A DNA stretch of 64,000 bases from an uncultured Clostridium sp. (lineage in GTDB: Bacteria; Bacillota; Clostridia; Clostridiales; Clostridiaceae), in the NCBI GenBank assembly GCA_900539375.1, contig UQBY01000007.1, positions 49,252 to 113,251 of the forward strand, given 5' to 3'. A program made the position numbers and the translations under genes. Below are positions 34,187 to 43,710 of this stretch, piece by piece. The notes below the pieces were generated by a model. The model saw nothing but the letters and a program-made list of their open reading frames with translations, was not told the origin of the DNA and searched no databases. Each line of letters begins with the position of its first letter. Positions within the stretch are counted from its first letter, which is position 1.

Positions 34187-35788
34187 TTATACTACAGTTT
34201 CTGCAATATTAGTTGCATGGTCTCCTATTCTTTCTAAATTGCTTATTAAATCTAGATAAATTGTACTAGCATTTGCATCACAAATTCTTTCATTTAATCT
34301 AGTTATATTATTTTCTCTAAGAACTTTTTCATAATTATTTATTTTTTCTTCCACAGGTTTTATACTTTCTGCTATACTTGAATCTTTATTTTTATAACTA
34401 TCTAAAGCTATTTGAACAGCTTCTATAGTTCTATCATACATATGAAGAACTTCTTCTCTTGCTTGTGGAGCTATTTTTACATTATTATTTATTTTCTCTG
34501 TGGCAAGCTCTACTATATTCTTAGCATGATCTCCTATTCTTTCTAAGTCATTTATAACATGGAAAGTTGCACTTAAAATTTGGCTATCACTTTCTGGAAG
34601 TTCATGAGATGAAAGCTGAACTAAATAACTAGTTATAGCTTTTTCTAATGTATTTATAATTTCTTCATTTTCATAAACTTTTTTAATTCTTTCCTCATCA
34701 TTATCTATAAAGGCTCTCATAGAAAGTTCTACATTGGTCTTAGATATTTCTCCCATTCTTATTGTTTCTTTTAATACTTGAGTTATAGCAACAATTGGAG
34801 TTTCTAATAAATTTTTATCTAAATATATTGGTCCGTCCATTGAAAGTTCTTCTTCTCCAGGCATAATTTTATTAACAATACCAACTAATACATTTGAAAA
34901 AGGAAGCAAAATTATACTTGTTACTACATTAAATATTGTATGAGCATTTGCTATTTCTTTTCCTACATCCGAAGTCATATAAACAACTACATCTCTAAGA
35001 TAACCTACAAAAGGTAACATTATTATTACTCCAACAACTTTAATTAATACATTTAAAAAAGCAGCTTTTTTTGCAGCTTTATTACCACTTGTAGATGCTA
35101 AAACAGCAGTTATACATGTCCCTATATTACATCCTAAAATAATTGGAATTGCTACTTCAATTTCAATAACTCCAGTTGAACCTAATGCTACTAAAATTCC
35201 TGTTGTAGCTGATGAACTTTGAAGTATAGCTGTTGCAACTAATCCTGCTAAAACTCCTAAGAATACGTTATTTCCCATAACATCTATTACTTCTTTAAAG
35301 GCGTTAGATTCTTTAAGAGGCTCCATTGCACCTGACATTGTTGACATTCCTAAAAATAATACCCCAAAACCTAATATAATTGCTGCTATATCTTTAGTTT
35401 TCTTCTTTTTAACTGTTAAAAGCATTATAGCACCTATTCCAATAAATAGTGGAACTATTGCTTCAAAGTCTAAGGTAACCATTTGAGCTGTTATAGTTGT
35501 TCCTATATTTGCACCCATAGTTACTCCTACAGTCTGGCTAAGATTCATAAGACCAGCATTAACAAAACTTACAACCATTACGCTTGTAGCACTTGAACTT
35601 TGAATTATTGCCGTTACAATTGCTCCAACAATAACTCCCATAAACTTATTACTAGTAACTTTCTCTAAAATATTTTTTAGATTTTCACCTGCTGCATTTT
35701 CTAAGCCCTCTCCCATAAGCTTCATGCCATATAGAAATAAACCTAGACCTCCAATAAGTTGAATTAACATTTGTATGCCATCCATCAT
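34187..35788 (-). CDS. Na/Pi cotransporter family protein with C-terminal PhoU-like domain
   Basis: A 533-residue NptA/YjbB-type protein. Two inverted QSSSAT repeats (AIIQSSSATSVM and AILQSSSATTGI), each followed by a GANIGT or GCNIGT motif, are the diagnostic transport core, embedded in about eight to nine membrane helices. The last 200 residues form a PhoU-like helical domain (NDLERIGDHAKNIVE and its repeat SNLERIGDHATNIAE). It probably moves phosphate with sodium. ATG 35788 and 35785 are both possible starts. Confidence 0.9.
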   Translation of the reverse strand: MMDGIQMLIQLIGGLGLFLYGMKLMGEGLENAAGENLKNILEKVTSNKFMGVIVGAIVTAIIQSSSATSVMVVSFVNAGLMNLSQTVGVTMGANIGTTITAQMVTLDFEAIVPLFIGIGAIMLLTVKKKKTKDIAAIILGFGVLFLGMSTMSGAMEPLKESNAFKEVIDVMGNNVFLGVLAGLVATAILQSSSATTGILVALGSTGVIEIEVAIPIILGCNIGTCITAVLASTSGNKAAKKAAFLNVLIKVVGVIIMLPFVGYLRDVVVYMTSDVGKEIANAHTIFNVVTSIILLPFSNVLVGIVNKIMPGEEELSMDGPIYLDKNLLETPIVAITQVLKETIRMGEISKTNVELSMRAFIDNDEERIKKVYENEEIINTLEKAITSYLVQLSSHELPESDSQILSATFHVINDLERIGDHAKNIVELATEKINNNVKIAPQAREEVLHMYDRTIEAVQIALDSYKNKDSSIAESIKPVEEKINNYEKVLRENNITRLNERICDANASTIYLDLISNLERIGDHATNIAETVV

Positions 35789-35895
35789 ACCTCTCCTTTT
35801 AACAAAAATTTAACTTTTTTAAATTATTTTTAACTTTCTATCTCGAGGTATAATTATAACATTTTCAGCTTAGTTTTAACAATGAGAAATTTTTA

Positions 35896-36678
35896 CTATT
35901 TAATTAATTTAGCATGAATTAGTAATCTACCATCATTAACTTCATAGGTACATGTTGATAAAGTTAATATTTTATCATCTGCTGAAAATTCTCCTATATC
36001 TGTACCATAAATTGATTTTCCACTTAATGCTTTTAAATAGCTTAAATATTCTTCATCTGATGAAAAGCTTATTTCATATGGATTAACACTTGCTCTTTCA
36101 ACATACATAGAAAATATTTCATATTTTCTAACTGTATCCTTTGTACTTATATATATGTACTTGTTAGCTTTAAAAAAGTCAATATCCTTAAACTTATTTA
36201 AAGTTGCAAACATACTTCCATCCTTCATATGATGTCCATGTATTACTGTATTTTGGTCTTCAAAAGGATTTTTATTCTCACAAGCTATAAATATTGCTCC
36301 TCCATCATTTGCTTCTTTATTAAAATTATGATGTAAATAATAAGAGTTATCTGAAGTTTGAACTATAGGATAATTAACTGATGTATTAGGTACTGTTATC
36401 CATCCCTTTATATCTTGGTTTATGCTATAAAGCTTATTATAATCCTCTTCAGATAAAACATATTTATATCTGTCATCATTAACTTCTTCTCCATTTTCTG
36501 CACTATTTGTTTCAGGCTCTACAGCTTTTGGCCCATATTCTTTAACAGCTTCATAACTTTTAGCATTTTTATTATATTCATTCCATATTAAAAATAACTT
36601 TGTTGATGAACCTATAAATAAAATTAATGCAACTGCAAAAATAATCTTTCTAACTAGCTCTCTTTTTTGTCCTTTCAT
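35896..36678 (-). CDS. srtB: Class B sortase
   Basis: A 260-residue sortase with an N-terminal membrane anchor (about 10-28). Catalytic residues are visible: His in NTVIHGHHMKDGSMF, Cys in LTLSTCTYE, and Arg in DGRLLIHAKL at the C-terminus. The class B call rests on the NTSVNYPIVQTSDNSYYLHHNF region and the long insert before the Cys. Sortase B attaches proteins with NPQTN-like motifs to the wall, or builds pili. No substrate gene with such a motif lies beside it. Confidence 0.9.
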   Translation of the reverse strand: MKGQKRELVRKIIFAVALILFIGSSTKLFLIWNEYNKNAKSYEAVKEYGPKAVEPETNSAENGEEVNDDRYKYVLSEEDYNKLYSINQDIKGWITVPNTSVNYPIVQTSDNSYYLHHNFNKEANDGGAIFIACENKNPFEDQNTVIHGHHMKDGSMFATLNKFKDIDFFKANKYIYISTKDTVRKYEIFSMYVERASVNPYEISFSSDEEYLSYLKALSGKSIYGTDIGEFSADDKILTLSTCTYEVNDGRLLIHAKLIK

Positions 36679-36851
36679 ATATTCTATTCTCCTTTATTTT
36701 TTTAATTAATTTTTTATTTATAATAATTATACTAATTAATCATTCCATTTTCTACATAATATTTGTTTTGTACAATATATTTAATCTTTCTTTTTTCTAA
36801 TTTGCTACTATGATATAATTATTTCATAATATTTTATTAGGAAGTGTTTTA

Positions 36852-37385
36852 ATGAAAGAATTAGAAACTAGAATTATAAAAATTGATGTAGCAAGTATAA
36901 GAAAGCTTTTAATATCTTTAGGAGCTGAAAAGGTTAAAGAAGAAAATCAAATAAATGACCTTTATGACTTTGAAGATGGAAAACTTTTATCTCAAAAAGG
37001 TTATGCAAGAATTAGAACTGTAGATGACTTACTTCATAACAAACAAATAATTTTTATGACAACAAAAAAAATGCTTTCCCAAGGAAAATTTAAAGAAATG
37101 GAAGAAAATGAAGTTATTGTAGATAATAAAACTGCAGCTGAAGGAATTTACAAATCCTTAGGCTTAATTCTTAAACAATCAATTCAAAAATTTAGAGAAA
37201 GTTATAAATTAGAGGATGCTCTTATTGAAATTGATATTAATGATAAAAATTTCTGCCCATTCCCTTACATTGAAATAGAAACAGACTCAGAAGAAAAACT
37301 AGAAAAAATAGTTAAGCTTCTTGGTTATACTATGGAAGATACAACTTCTAAAACAATATATCAACTTATAGAAGAAAATAAATAA
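36852..37385 (+). CDS. CYTH domain protein (class IV adenylate cyclase/triphosphatase-like)
   Basis: A 177-residue CYTH-fold protein. ELETRIIKIDVASIRKLLISLGA opens the domain (acidic ExE-type metal site), followed by YDFEDGKLLSQKGYARIRTV, the alternating Arg/Lys/Glu strands and ALIEIDINDKNFCPFPYIEIETDSEEK. Such proteins bind triphosphates; members are adenylate cyclases, thiamine-triphosphatases or inorganic triphosphatases. Which applies is unknown. Single gene ending at a terminator. Confidence 0.8.
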   Translation: MKELETRIIKIDVASIRKLLISLGAEKVKEENQINDLYDFEDGKLLSQKGYARIRTVDDLLHNKQIIFMTTKKMLSQGKFKEMEENEVIVDNKTAAEGIYKSLGLILKQSIQKFRESYKLEDALIEIDINDKNFCPFPYIEIETDSEEKLEKIVKLLGYTMEDTTSKTIYQLIEENK

Positions 37386-37393
37386 TTTTTAAA

Positions 37394-37430
37394 AAAAGCA
37401 CAACTATTTTTACTAAAAAGTTGTGCTTTT
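37394..37430. terminator. Terminator after the CYTH gene
   Basis: AAAAGCACAACT (37394-37405) pairs with AGTTGTGCTTTT (37419-37430), with U/A tails on both sides. It also lies just beyond the end of the convergent aro operon (tyrA stop 37466). Confidence 0.88.
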
Positions 37431-37465
37431 ATAAGTTTAATAGTTTTGAAACAAGTTAAGTTTTA

Positions 37466-38305
37466 CTATTTATTTAATTTTTCTCTTCTTTTAGTAGATT
37501 TAATAAAATATTCTTTTAAAGCTTCTTTATCATTATCATATATAGCTTTCTTTATTAAATCTAGTTGTAATTCAAAGTTATTTATAGCTTTTAGAAGGTT
37601 GTCCTTATTTCCTAAGAAAAGTTCACTCCATAAATCTTCATTTATATTTGCTATTCTTGTTAAATCTCTATAGCTATCTCCTATAAAGCTTCCTGTGTCT
37701 CTTCCTTCTTCATCACTATTTATAAGAGCTACTGCCATTGCATGTGGAAGTTGAGAGGTAAAGCCTATCATTTCATCATGAAATTCTGGTGTTATCCTTC
37801 TTACCCTTTTAAATCCTATTTCATAGGCAAGGTCTTCTATTACTTTTATATTTTCCTCTTTATTTCTTTCAATAGGAGTTATTATGTAATTAGCACCTTT
37901 AAATACCTTACTTGAGGCAAAATCTATTCCTCTCTTTTCTCTTCCTGCCATAGGATGTCCAAAAACAAAGTCAACATTTTCTGGAAGTATTTTTGTTATT
38001 TCATTTATAAACATTCCTTTAATACCAGTTGCATCTGTTATTATAGCTCCATCTTTAAAATTATCTTTATTACTTTCAACAAAATTTTCCACTAACTTAG
38101 GATATATAGATATAATAACTAAATCTGCTTCTTTAAGAAATTCCTCTCCTTTTGGAGAGCCCTTCTTTATTATTCCAAGTTCTTCAGCTTTTTTTATTGT
38201 TTCTTTGTTTGTATCAATTCCAAATACCTGTTTATATCCTGCTTCATTAAGAGCCATTGCAAAAGAACCACCTATAACCCCTAATCCTACTATAACAATT
38301 TTCAT
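37466..38305 (-). CDS. tyrA: Prephenate dehydrogenase
   Basis: A 279-residue enzyme that oxidises prephenate to 4-hydroxyphenylpyruvate for tyrosine. It has an N-terminal Rossmann motif IVGLGVIGGSFAMAL (residues 4-18), FGHPMAGREKRGI with the catalytic His, and SQLPHAMAVAL. It lacks a C-terminal ACT domain, so direct tyrosine feedback through ACT is not expected. Last gene of the aro operon. Confidence 0.94.
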   Translation of the reverse strand: MKIVIVGLGVIGGSFAMALNEAGYKQVFGIDTNKETIKKAEELGIIKKGSPKGEEFLKEADLVIISIYPKLVENFVESNKDNFKDGAIITDATGIKGMFINEITKILPENVDFVFGHPMAGREKRGIDFASSKVFKGANYIITPIERNKEENIKVIEDLAYEIGFKRVRRITPEFHDEMIGFTSQLPHAMAVALINSDEEGRDTGSFIGDSYRDLTRIANINEDLWSELFLGNKDNLLKAINNFELQLDLIKKAIYDNDKEALKEYFIKSTKRREKLNK

Positions 38306-38340
38306 CTACTTGCACTCCCCAACATAGATTTTTTTCTTAA

Positions 38341-38772
38341 TTATTTAATATTTGCTAATGCATCCATAGCCATTATATAGCCATATTCTCCAAAGCCTGC
38401 AATTTGTCCAATACAGGCTGGTGCTGTAACTGATTTTCTTCTAAATTCTTCTCTAGTATGTATATTAGATAAATGTACTTCTACAGCTGGAATGTCAAAT
38501 CCTTTTAATGCATCATGAATAGCATAACTATAGTGTGTATAAGCTCCAGGATTAATTATTATTCCTTCATATTTTTCAAAATATGCCTTTTGAATAAAAT
38601 CAATTATTTCTCCTTCACTATTACTTTGAACCATAAGTATCTCATGATTTCTTTTTTTACCTTCTTCTTTTACATAATTACAAACATCTTCATAATTTCT
38701 TGTACCATAAATATTTTTTTCTCTTACCCCTAGCATATTAAGGTTAGGTCCATTTATAATCATAATTTTCAT
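38341..38772 (-). CDS. aroQ: 3-Dehydroquinate dehydratase, type II
   Basis: A 143-residue type II DHQase. INGPNLNMLGVREKNIYG (residues 5-22, with the catalytic Tyr), QSNSEGEIIDFIQ, NPGAYTHYSYAIHDAL and VHLSNIHTREEFRR are the standard motifs. It converts 3-dehydroquinate to 3-dehydroshikimate. Sits 35 bases after tyrA's start side in the operon, between aroK and tyrA. Confidence 0.96.
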   Translation of the reverse strand: MKIMIINGPNLNMLGVREKNIYGTRNYEDVCNYVKEEGKKRNHEILMVQSNSEGEIIDFIQKAYFEKYEGIIINPGAYTHYSYAIHDALKGFDIPAVEVHLSNIHTREEFRRKSVTAPACIGQIAGFGEYGYIMAMDALANIK

Positions 38773-38785
38773 TTTTTTGCACCTC

Positions 38786-39292
38786 TTATTTTTTATTAAG
38801 AATATCCATAATAATATCTATAGTATCTCTTAAATACCCTTTATTCAAGATTATTATATCTGCTGCATTTTTATATAATTCGTATCTTTCTTCATAAAGA
38901 CTATATAGCTTTTCTTTTCCATCTTTAAGGAGAGGTCTTGAATTTATATCCACATCATTTAAAATTCTTTCCACAGGTCTGTCTATAAAAAGAATTGTAC
39001 AATTTTTCTTTAGTATTTCTATATTTTTTTCTCTTTTTACAACTCCACCACCAGATGCAATAATTGTATTATTTAATTTTGCAAGTTCTTCACAAGCTTT
39101 TGTTTCAAAGTCTCTAAAGTTTTCTTCACCTGGTTCAAAAAGTTCTTTTATTGTTTTCTTTGTCATTTGTTGAATATATAAATCCATATCACAAAACTTA
39201 TAATTTAACTTTTTAGCTAAAACCTTACCTACTGTAGTTTTTCCACAGCCTGGCATACCTATTAAAACTATATTACTCTTTAACTTTTCCAT
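38786..39292 (-). CDS. aroK: Shikimate kinase
   Basis: A 168-residue NMP-kinase-fold enzyme. P-loop GMPGCGKTTVGKVLA (residues 12-26), FCDMD shikimate-binding Asp, RDFETKA, ASGGGVV and the lid Arg in NSRPLL are all visible. Phosphorylates shikimate at O3. aroK and aroE are separated by 14 bases. Confidence 0.96.
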   Translation of the reverse strand: MEKLKSNIVLIGMPGCGKTTVGKVLAKKLNYKFCDMDLYIQQMTKKTIKELFEPGEENFRDFETKACEELAKLNNTIIASGGGVVKREKNIEILKKNCTILFIDRPVERILNDVDINSRPLLKDGKEKLYSLYEERYELYKNAADIIILNKGYLRDTIDIIMDILNKK

Positions 39293-39306
39293 GATGTATG
39301 CTACCT

Positions 39307-40116
39307 CTATATAAATTCCTTATTAAGTTCTTCATAAATTTCATTTAATACTTTTTCATCTATAGTTATATCTTGCCATATTTCTTCTGATTTAATTGCT
39401 TGTCCAACAAGCATATATAAACCACCACAAGTTTTTTTACCTAATAAATTCCCAAGTCTTAAAAATTCAGTTTCTTTTGGATTATAAATTATATCCACAA
39501 GACTAGAAAAGTTATTAACAACTTCTGCTCCCACTGGAGATTTTCCTACATTAGGATACATTCCAACAGGAGTTGTATTTACTAAAACATCCCCTTTTAT
39601 TTCTTTAAGGTCTTCATAATCAATTAAAATAGCTCTTGAATCTAAGCCTTCCTTTGGAGATTTATTTCTACTTACTACATAAAGCTTGCTAACTTCTTTA
39701 TCTAAAAGATATGTTATTATTGCTTTAGCAGCTCCTCCATATCCAAGTACAACTGCTACTTTTCCTTTAACTTCTATATTGTTTATTTCTAACATTTTTC
39801 CAAAGCCAAAGTAATCTGAATTATATCCATAAAGCTCTCCACCTTTAAGTAAAACTGTATTAACAGCTCCAATTTTCTTAGCTTCATCAGAAATATAAGA
39901 AAGTTGTTTCATTATTTCTTGCTTATATGGAATTGTAACATTAACTCCTTTTATTCCTAAAAGTTTTATACATTCTCCTACTTTATGTATTTCATCTTTT
40001 GGAATAGGTAAAAGTTTATAGGCAGCTTCTATATTTAATTTTTCAAATACCTTTTTGTGTATTACAGGAGAAAGACTATGACCTAGTTTTTCTCCTAATA
40101 GTCCATAAAACTCCAT
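39307..40116 (-). CDS. aroE: Shikimate dehydrogenase
   Basis: A 269-residue NADP-dependent reductase of dehydroshikimate. GEKLGHSLSPVIH at the start (shikimate site), NVTIPYKQEIM with the catalytic Lys, VLGYGGAAKAI (Rossmann loop) and NTTPVGMYPN are present. It follows pheA by nine bases and has a G-rich AGGGGG ribosome site. Confidence 0.96.
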   Translation of the reverse strand: MEFYGLLGEKLGHSLSPVIHKKVFEKLNIEAAYKLLPIPKDEIHKVGECIKLLGIKGVNVTIPYKQEIMKQLSYISDEAKKIGAVNTVLLKGGELYGYNSDYFGFGKMLEINNIEVKGKVAVVLGYGGAAKAIITYLLDKEVSKLYVVSRNKSPKEGLDSRAILIDYEDLKEIKGDVLVNTTPVGMYPNVGKSPVGAEVVNNFSSLVDIIYNPKETEFLRLGNLLGKKTCGGLYMLVGQAIKSEEIWQDITIDEKVLNEIYEELNKEFI

Positions 40117-40125
40117 AACATCCCC

Positions 40126-41265
40126 CTATTTAATTGCAGTTTTGTATGCTCCTAAAAGCTTAAAGTATTCAGAATTAGCTTCAATAAGCTTTAATGCTTT
40201 TTTAACCTGATAATTTTCTAAAGTACCTTCAAAATCTACATACAAGAAATATTTCCATGAATTATCATTCATTGGTCTTGATTCTATTTTTATCATGTTT
40301 ATATTATTTTCTGCAAAATGTCTTAATAATCTATATAAAGTACCAGCTTCATTTTCTAATGAAAATACTACACTTACCTTATCAGCATCTGGAACTACAG
40401 CTAAGGTTCTTGAAATAACCACAAATCTTGTAAAGTTATCTTCTTGATTATTAATATTTTCTTTTATTATCTTAAGTCCATAAACCTCTGCTGCTTTTTT
40501 ACTTGCTATAGCAGCTTTACTTTTATCTCCTAAGTCTTTAATAAGCTTTGCACTTATTGCAGTATTATGGAAAGGAATAAGCTTCCAATGATTATACTGA
40601 CTTAAAAATTCACTACTTTGTTCAATTCCTTGAGTATGTGAATAAACCTCATCAATTTCTTCTAATATTGCTCCATCTAATCCAATTAAGTTTTGTTCTA
40701 TCTTTATACATTCTTCTCCAACTATGTAAAAGTTATATTTTCTTAATAGGTCATAGGTAGCAGAAATTGCTCCAGTAGAAGAATTTTCTATAGGTATTAT
40801 TCCATAATCAAGCTTTCCTTCTTCAAGGGCTTGAAATACATCTTCAAATTCTTCATAAGAAGTTTTTTGTACACATTCTCCAAAGAACTTATCAAGTGCC
40901 TCTTCTGAAAAAGAGCCTTGAACTCCAGGGTATCCTACTTTACTATTTTTCTTTATAGGTTGTGTATTTATTTCTATTTCCTTAGATTTTTTACCTGATA
41001 AAATCTTTCTTTTTTGAAGTCCTCTACTTATTTCCATTGTAGCATTTAAAAATTTTACTACTTCATCTGAATAATCTTTATTTTTTAAGTTTGCAAGAGC
41101 TTTACCTATTACAACTTCTTCTCTTCCCTTTTGAAAAATATCAAGATTATTATCTTTTTTATATTGAGCTACCTTTAAAACTTCATCCATTCTTTTTTCA
41201 AAAAGAGCTATAAGTTGTTTATCTATTTCATCAATTTCTTTTCTAAAATCTTCTAAACCTGACAT
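40126..41265 (-). CDS. pheA: Bifunctional chorismate mutase / prephenate dehydratase
   Basis: A 379-residue fusion: chorismate mutase (about 1-85, LEDFRKEIDEIDKQLIALFEKR), prephenate dehydratase (about 108-285, GYPGVQGSFSEEAL, PIENSSTGAIS, DNFTRFVVIS) and a C-terminal ACT domain (about 295-370, KVSVVFSLENEAGTLYRLL, IESRPM). The ACT domain usually gives phenylalanine feedback inhibition. It overlaps aroC by 13 bases, indicating translational coupling. Confidence 0.95.
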   Translation of the reverse strand: MSGLEDFRKEIDEIDKQLIALFEKRMDEVLKVAQYKKDNNLDIFQKGREEVVIGKALANLKNKDYSDEVVKFLNATMEISRGLQKRKILSGKKSKEIEINTQPIKKNSKVGYPGVQGSFSEEALDKFFGECVQKTSYEEFEDVFQALEEGKLDYGIIPIENSSTGAISATYDLLRKYNFYIVGEECIKIEQNLIGLDGAILEEIDEVYSHTQGIEQSSEFLSQYNHWKLIPFHNTAISAKLIKDLGDKSKAAIASKKAAEVYGLKIIKENINNQEDNFTRFVVISRTLAVVPDADKVSVVFSLENEAGTLYRLLRHFAENNINMIKIESRPMNDNSWKYFLYVDFEGTLENYQVKKALKLIEANSEYFKLLGAYKTAIK

Positions 41266-42347
41266 CCATTCTTCTCCTTTATTAAATCAAGAATTCCAAT
41301 AGCTACTACAGCTTCAATTACTGGTATAGCTCTTTGAACTATACAAGGGTCATGTCTTCCTACTATTTCTAATTCTTCATTTTTCTTAGTTGAAATATTT
41401 ATTGTATCTTGTTTTCTTGAAATAGATGGTGTAGGTTTTATTGCTGTTTTAAATATTATAGGCATACCATTTGTTATACCTCCTAATATTCCTCCATTAT
41501 TATTAGTTTTTGTTTTTACCTTGTCTCCTTCATAATAGAAAGAATCATTACTTTCTGAACCATAAAGTTCTGTTATTTTAAACCCTAAGCCAAATTCAAC
41601 ACCTTTTACAGCTGGAACTGAAAATAAAAGATGTGATAGTCTTGATTCTACTGAATCAAAAAATGGGTCCCCAAGTCCTGCTTCTATTCCTACTACAGCA
41701 CATTCAATTACTCCACCAACTGAATTTAAATCATTTTTAGCTTCTAAAATAACATTTCTCATTTCTTCTTCTTTTGAAGGGTCTAATAAAGGAAGTTCTT
41801 TACTTCTTAATTCCTTTAATTGTTCACTTGATATACTTGTGTAATCAAAAGACTTATCTTTTATATTTTTTATACTTTTTACATGAGCTCCAATTTCTAT
41901 ACCTTTAGATGCTAATATTTGCTTACATATTGCACCTGCAAATACTAATGGTGCAGTAATTCTTCCAGAGAAGTGTCCCCCACCTCTATAATCGTTAAAA
42001 CCACTATATTTAACTGCTCCTGTATAATCTGCATGACCTGGTCTCATTAAATCTTTAAGTTTTCCGTAATCCTTAGAGTGTTGGTCTCCATTTCTTATAA
42101 TTCCACAAAGAGGTGTTCCTGTTGTTTTTCCATTAAAATATCCACTTAATATTTCTGGAATATCACTTTCTTTTCTTGCAGTAGATAAACTACTTCTTCC
42201 TGGAGCTCTTCTCTTCATTTCACCATCAATCATGTCTAAATCTAATTCAAAACCTGATGGAAGTCCATCTATTGTTATTCCTATGGCATTTCCATGAGAT
42301 TCTCCAAATATAGAGACCTTTATATTATTTCCCCACATTCCACTCAT
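41253..42347 (-). CDS. aroC: Chorismate synthase
   Basis: A 364-residue FMN-dependent enzyme making chorismate from EPSP. FGESHGNAIGITIDGLPSG, MKRRAPGRSSLSTARKE, RPGHADYTGAVKY and NDYRGGGHFSGRITAPLV are near-invariant motifs. ATG 42347 is chosen with GGAGG nine bases upstream; a TTG one codon earlier is unlikely. Its start overlaps the end of aroA by 23 bases and its end overlaps pheA. Confidence 0.97.
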   Translation of the reverse strand: MSGMWGNNIKVSIFGESHGNAIGITIDGLPSGFELDLDMIDGEMKRRAPGRSSLSTARKESDIPEILSGYFNGKTTGTPLCGIIRNGDQHSKDYGKLKDLMRPGHADYTGAVKYSGFNDYRGGGHFSGRITAPLVFAGAICKQILASKGIEIGAHVKSIKNIKDKSFDYTSISSEQLKELRSKELPLLDPSKEEEMRNVILEAKNDLNSVGGVIECAVVGIEAGLGDPFFDSVESRLSHLLFSVPAVKGVEFGLGFKITELYGSESNDSFYYEGDKVKTKTNNNGGILGGITNGMPIIFKTAIKPTPSISRKQDTINISTKKNEELEIVGRHDPCIVQRAIPVIEAVVAIGILDLIKEKNGCQV

Positions 42348-43623
42348 CAAATTTTCCTCCTAATGCTTTAAAATCATCAAAAAATTGTGGATATGATTTA
42401 GATACACATTCCCAATCCTTTAATATTATAGGCTCTTTGCATCTGCTTGATACAATTGCTAAAGTCATGGCTATTCTATGGTCTTTATGGCTCCATACTT
42501 CAACTCCACCATTAAGTTCACTAACACCATCTATTACTAGTCCTTCTGGTTTTTCCTCTACCTTAGCTCCTAATTTATTAAGCTCTACTGCCACAGCATT
42601 TAACCTATCACATTCTTTTATTCTTAATCTTCCAGCATTTATTATCTCAGTTCTTCCTTTGCTTAAAGCTGCTACAGCAGATAATACTGGAATAATATCC
42701 GGGCATTGAGATGCATCTATAAGTGTGCTTTTTAATTCATCAACTTTTCCACTTATTTTTCCATCTTCTTTATTATAAACCATTCCCATTCTTTCTAAAA
42801 TATCTAAAACTTCTCTATCTCCTTGAAGAGAATCTTCTTTTAAATCTAAAAGTTTAACATTATCTCCTAAAGCATCTCCACTTAAGAAAAATGCAGCTTG
42901 AGAATAATCTCCTTCAACTCTATAGTCTCTACTTATATATTCTTGATTTCCTTTTATTATAAATTCTTTATAATCATTATTTATTATTTCTATTCCAAAA
43001 TCCTTCATTGCAGATAAAGTTAAATCTAAATATCCCTTAGATTCAAGTTCAGTAGTAATAATTATTTTAGAATCTCCATCTAAAAGAGGAAGAGTAAACA
43101 TTAATCCAGTTATAAATTGAGAACTTATATTTCCTTTTACTCTAAATTCTCCAGCCTTTAAAAGTCCTGATGTAACTAAATCTAAAACTCCTTCTTTATA
43201 ACTATATTCAATGCCTTGTTCATCAAAGATTTCATAATATGTATTTAAAGGTCTTTTTCCTAAATTTCCTCTTCCTATAAATCTTGTTACTCCTTTAAAG
43301 GCAAGAGCTATTGGAACTAAAAATCTTAATGTAGAACCTGATTCATTACAATCTATTACTCTTTCTTTTTCTCTTTTTATATGATTTTTTGGGCTTTTTA
43401 TTCCTGTAATTGTTAATACATCTTTATCTTGTTCAATTACTGCCCCTAAAGATTTCATAGCCTCACTTGTAGCTATTATATCATCAGACATATCAATATT
43501 ACTTACCTTACTTATTCCATTTCCAAGAGCTGCACAAATTACAGCTCTATGTGCCATACTCTTTGATGGTGGAATTTTAACCTCTCCTTTAAGAGACGTT
43601 GGATAAATTTTTAAATCTGCCAT
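42325..43623 (-). CDS. aroA: 3-Phosphoshikimate 1-carboxyvinyltransferase (EPSP synthase)
   Basis: A 432-residue EPSP synthase. IPPSKSMAHRAVICAAL (PEP/shikimate-phosphate site), CNESGSTLRFLVP, RGNLGKRPLN, GNISSQFITGLM and the C-terminal KECDRLNAVAVEL and DHRIAMTLAI motifs are present. The GNLGKRP region looks like the class I-like/clostridial type; herbicide sensitivity cannot be judged by eye. SD is GAGGGGG. Between aroF and aroA is only a 87-base gap, where aroB might be expected in related operons. Confidence 0.96.
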   Translation of the reverse strand: MADLKIYPTSLKGEVKIPPSKSMAHRAVICAALGNGISKVSNIDMSDDIIATSEAMKSLGAVIEQDKDVLTITGIKSPKNHIKREKERVIDCNESGSTLRFLVPIALAFKGVTRFIGRGNLGKRPLNTYYEIFDEQGIEYSYKEGVLDLVTSGLLKAGEFRVKGNISSQFITGLMFTLPLLDGDSKIIITTELESKGYLDLTLSAMKDFGIEIINNDYKEFIIKGNQEYISRDYRVEGDYSQAAFFLSGDALGDNVKLLDLKEDSLQGDREVLDILERMGMVYNKEDGKISGKVDELKSTLIDASQCPDIIPVLSAVAALSKGRTEIINAGRLRIKECDRLNAVAVELNKLGAKVEEKPEGLVIDGVSELNGGVEVWSHKDHRIAMTLAIVSSRCKEPIILKDWECVSKSYPQFFDDFKALGGKFDEWNVGK

Positions 43624-43710
43624 TAATTAACCCCCTCAAAAACTTTATTTAGTTCATAATATTATCTAAACATATTTTATCACTTATATAAAGCCATCTC
43701 TATAAAAAAG

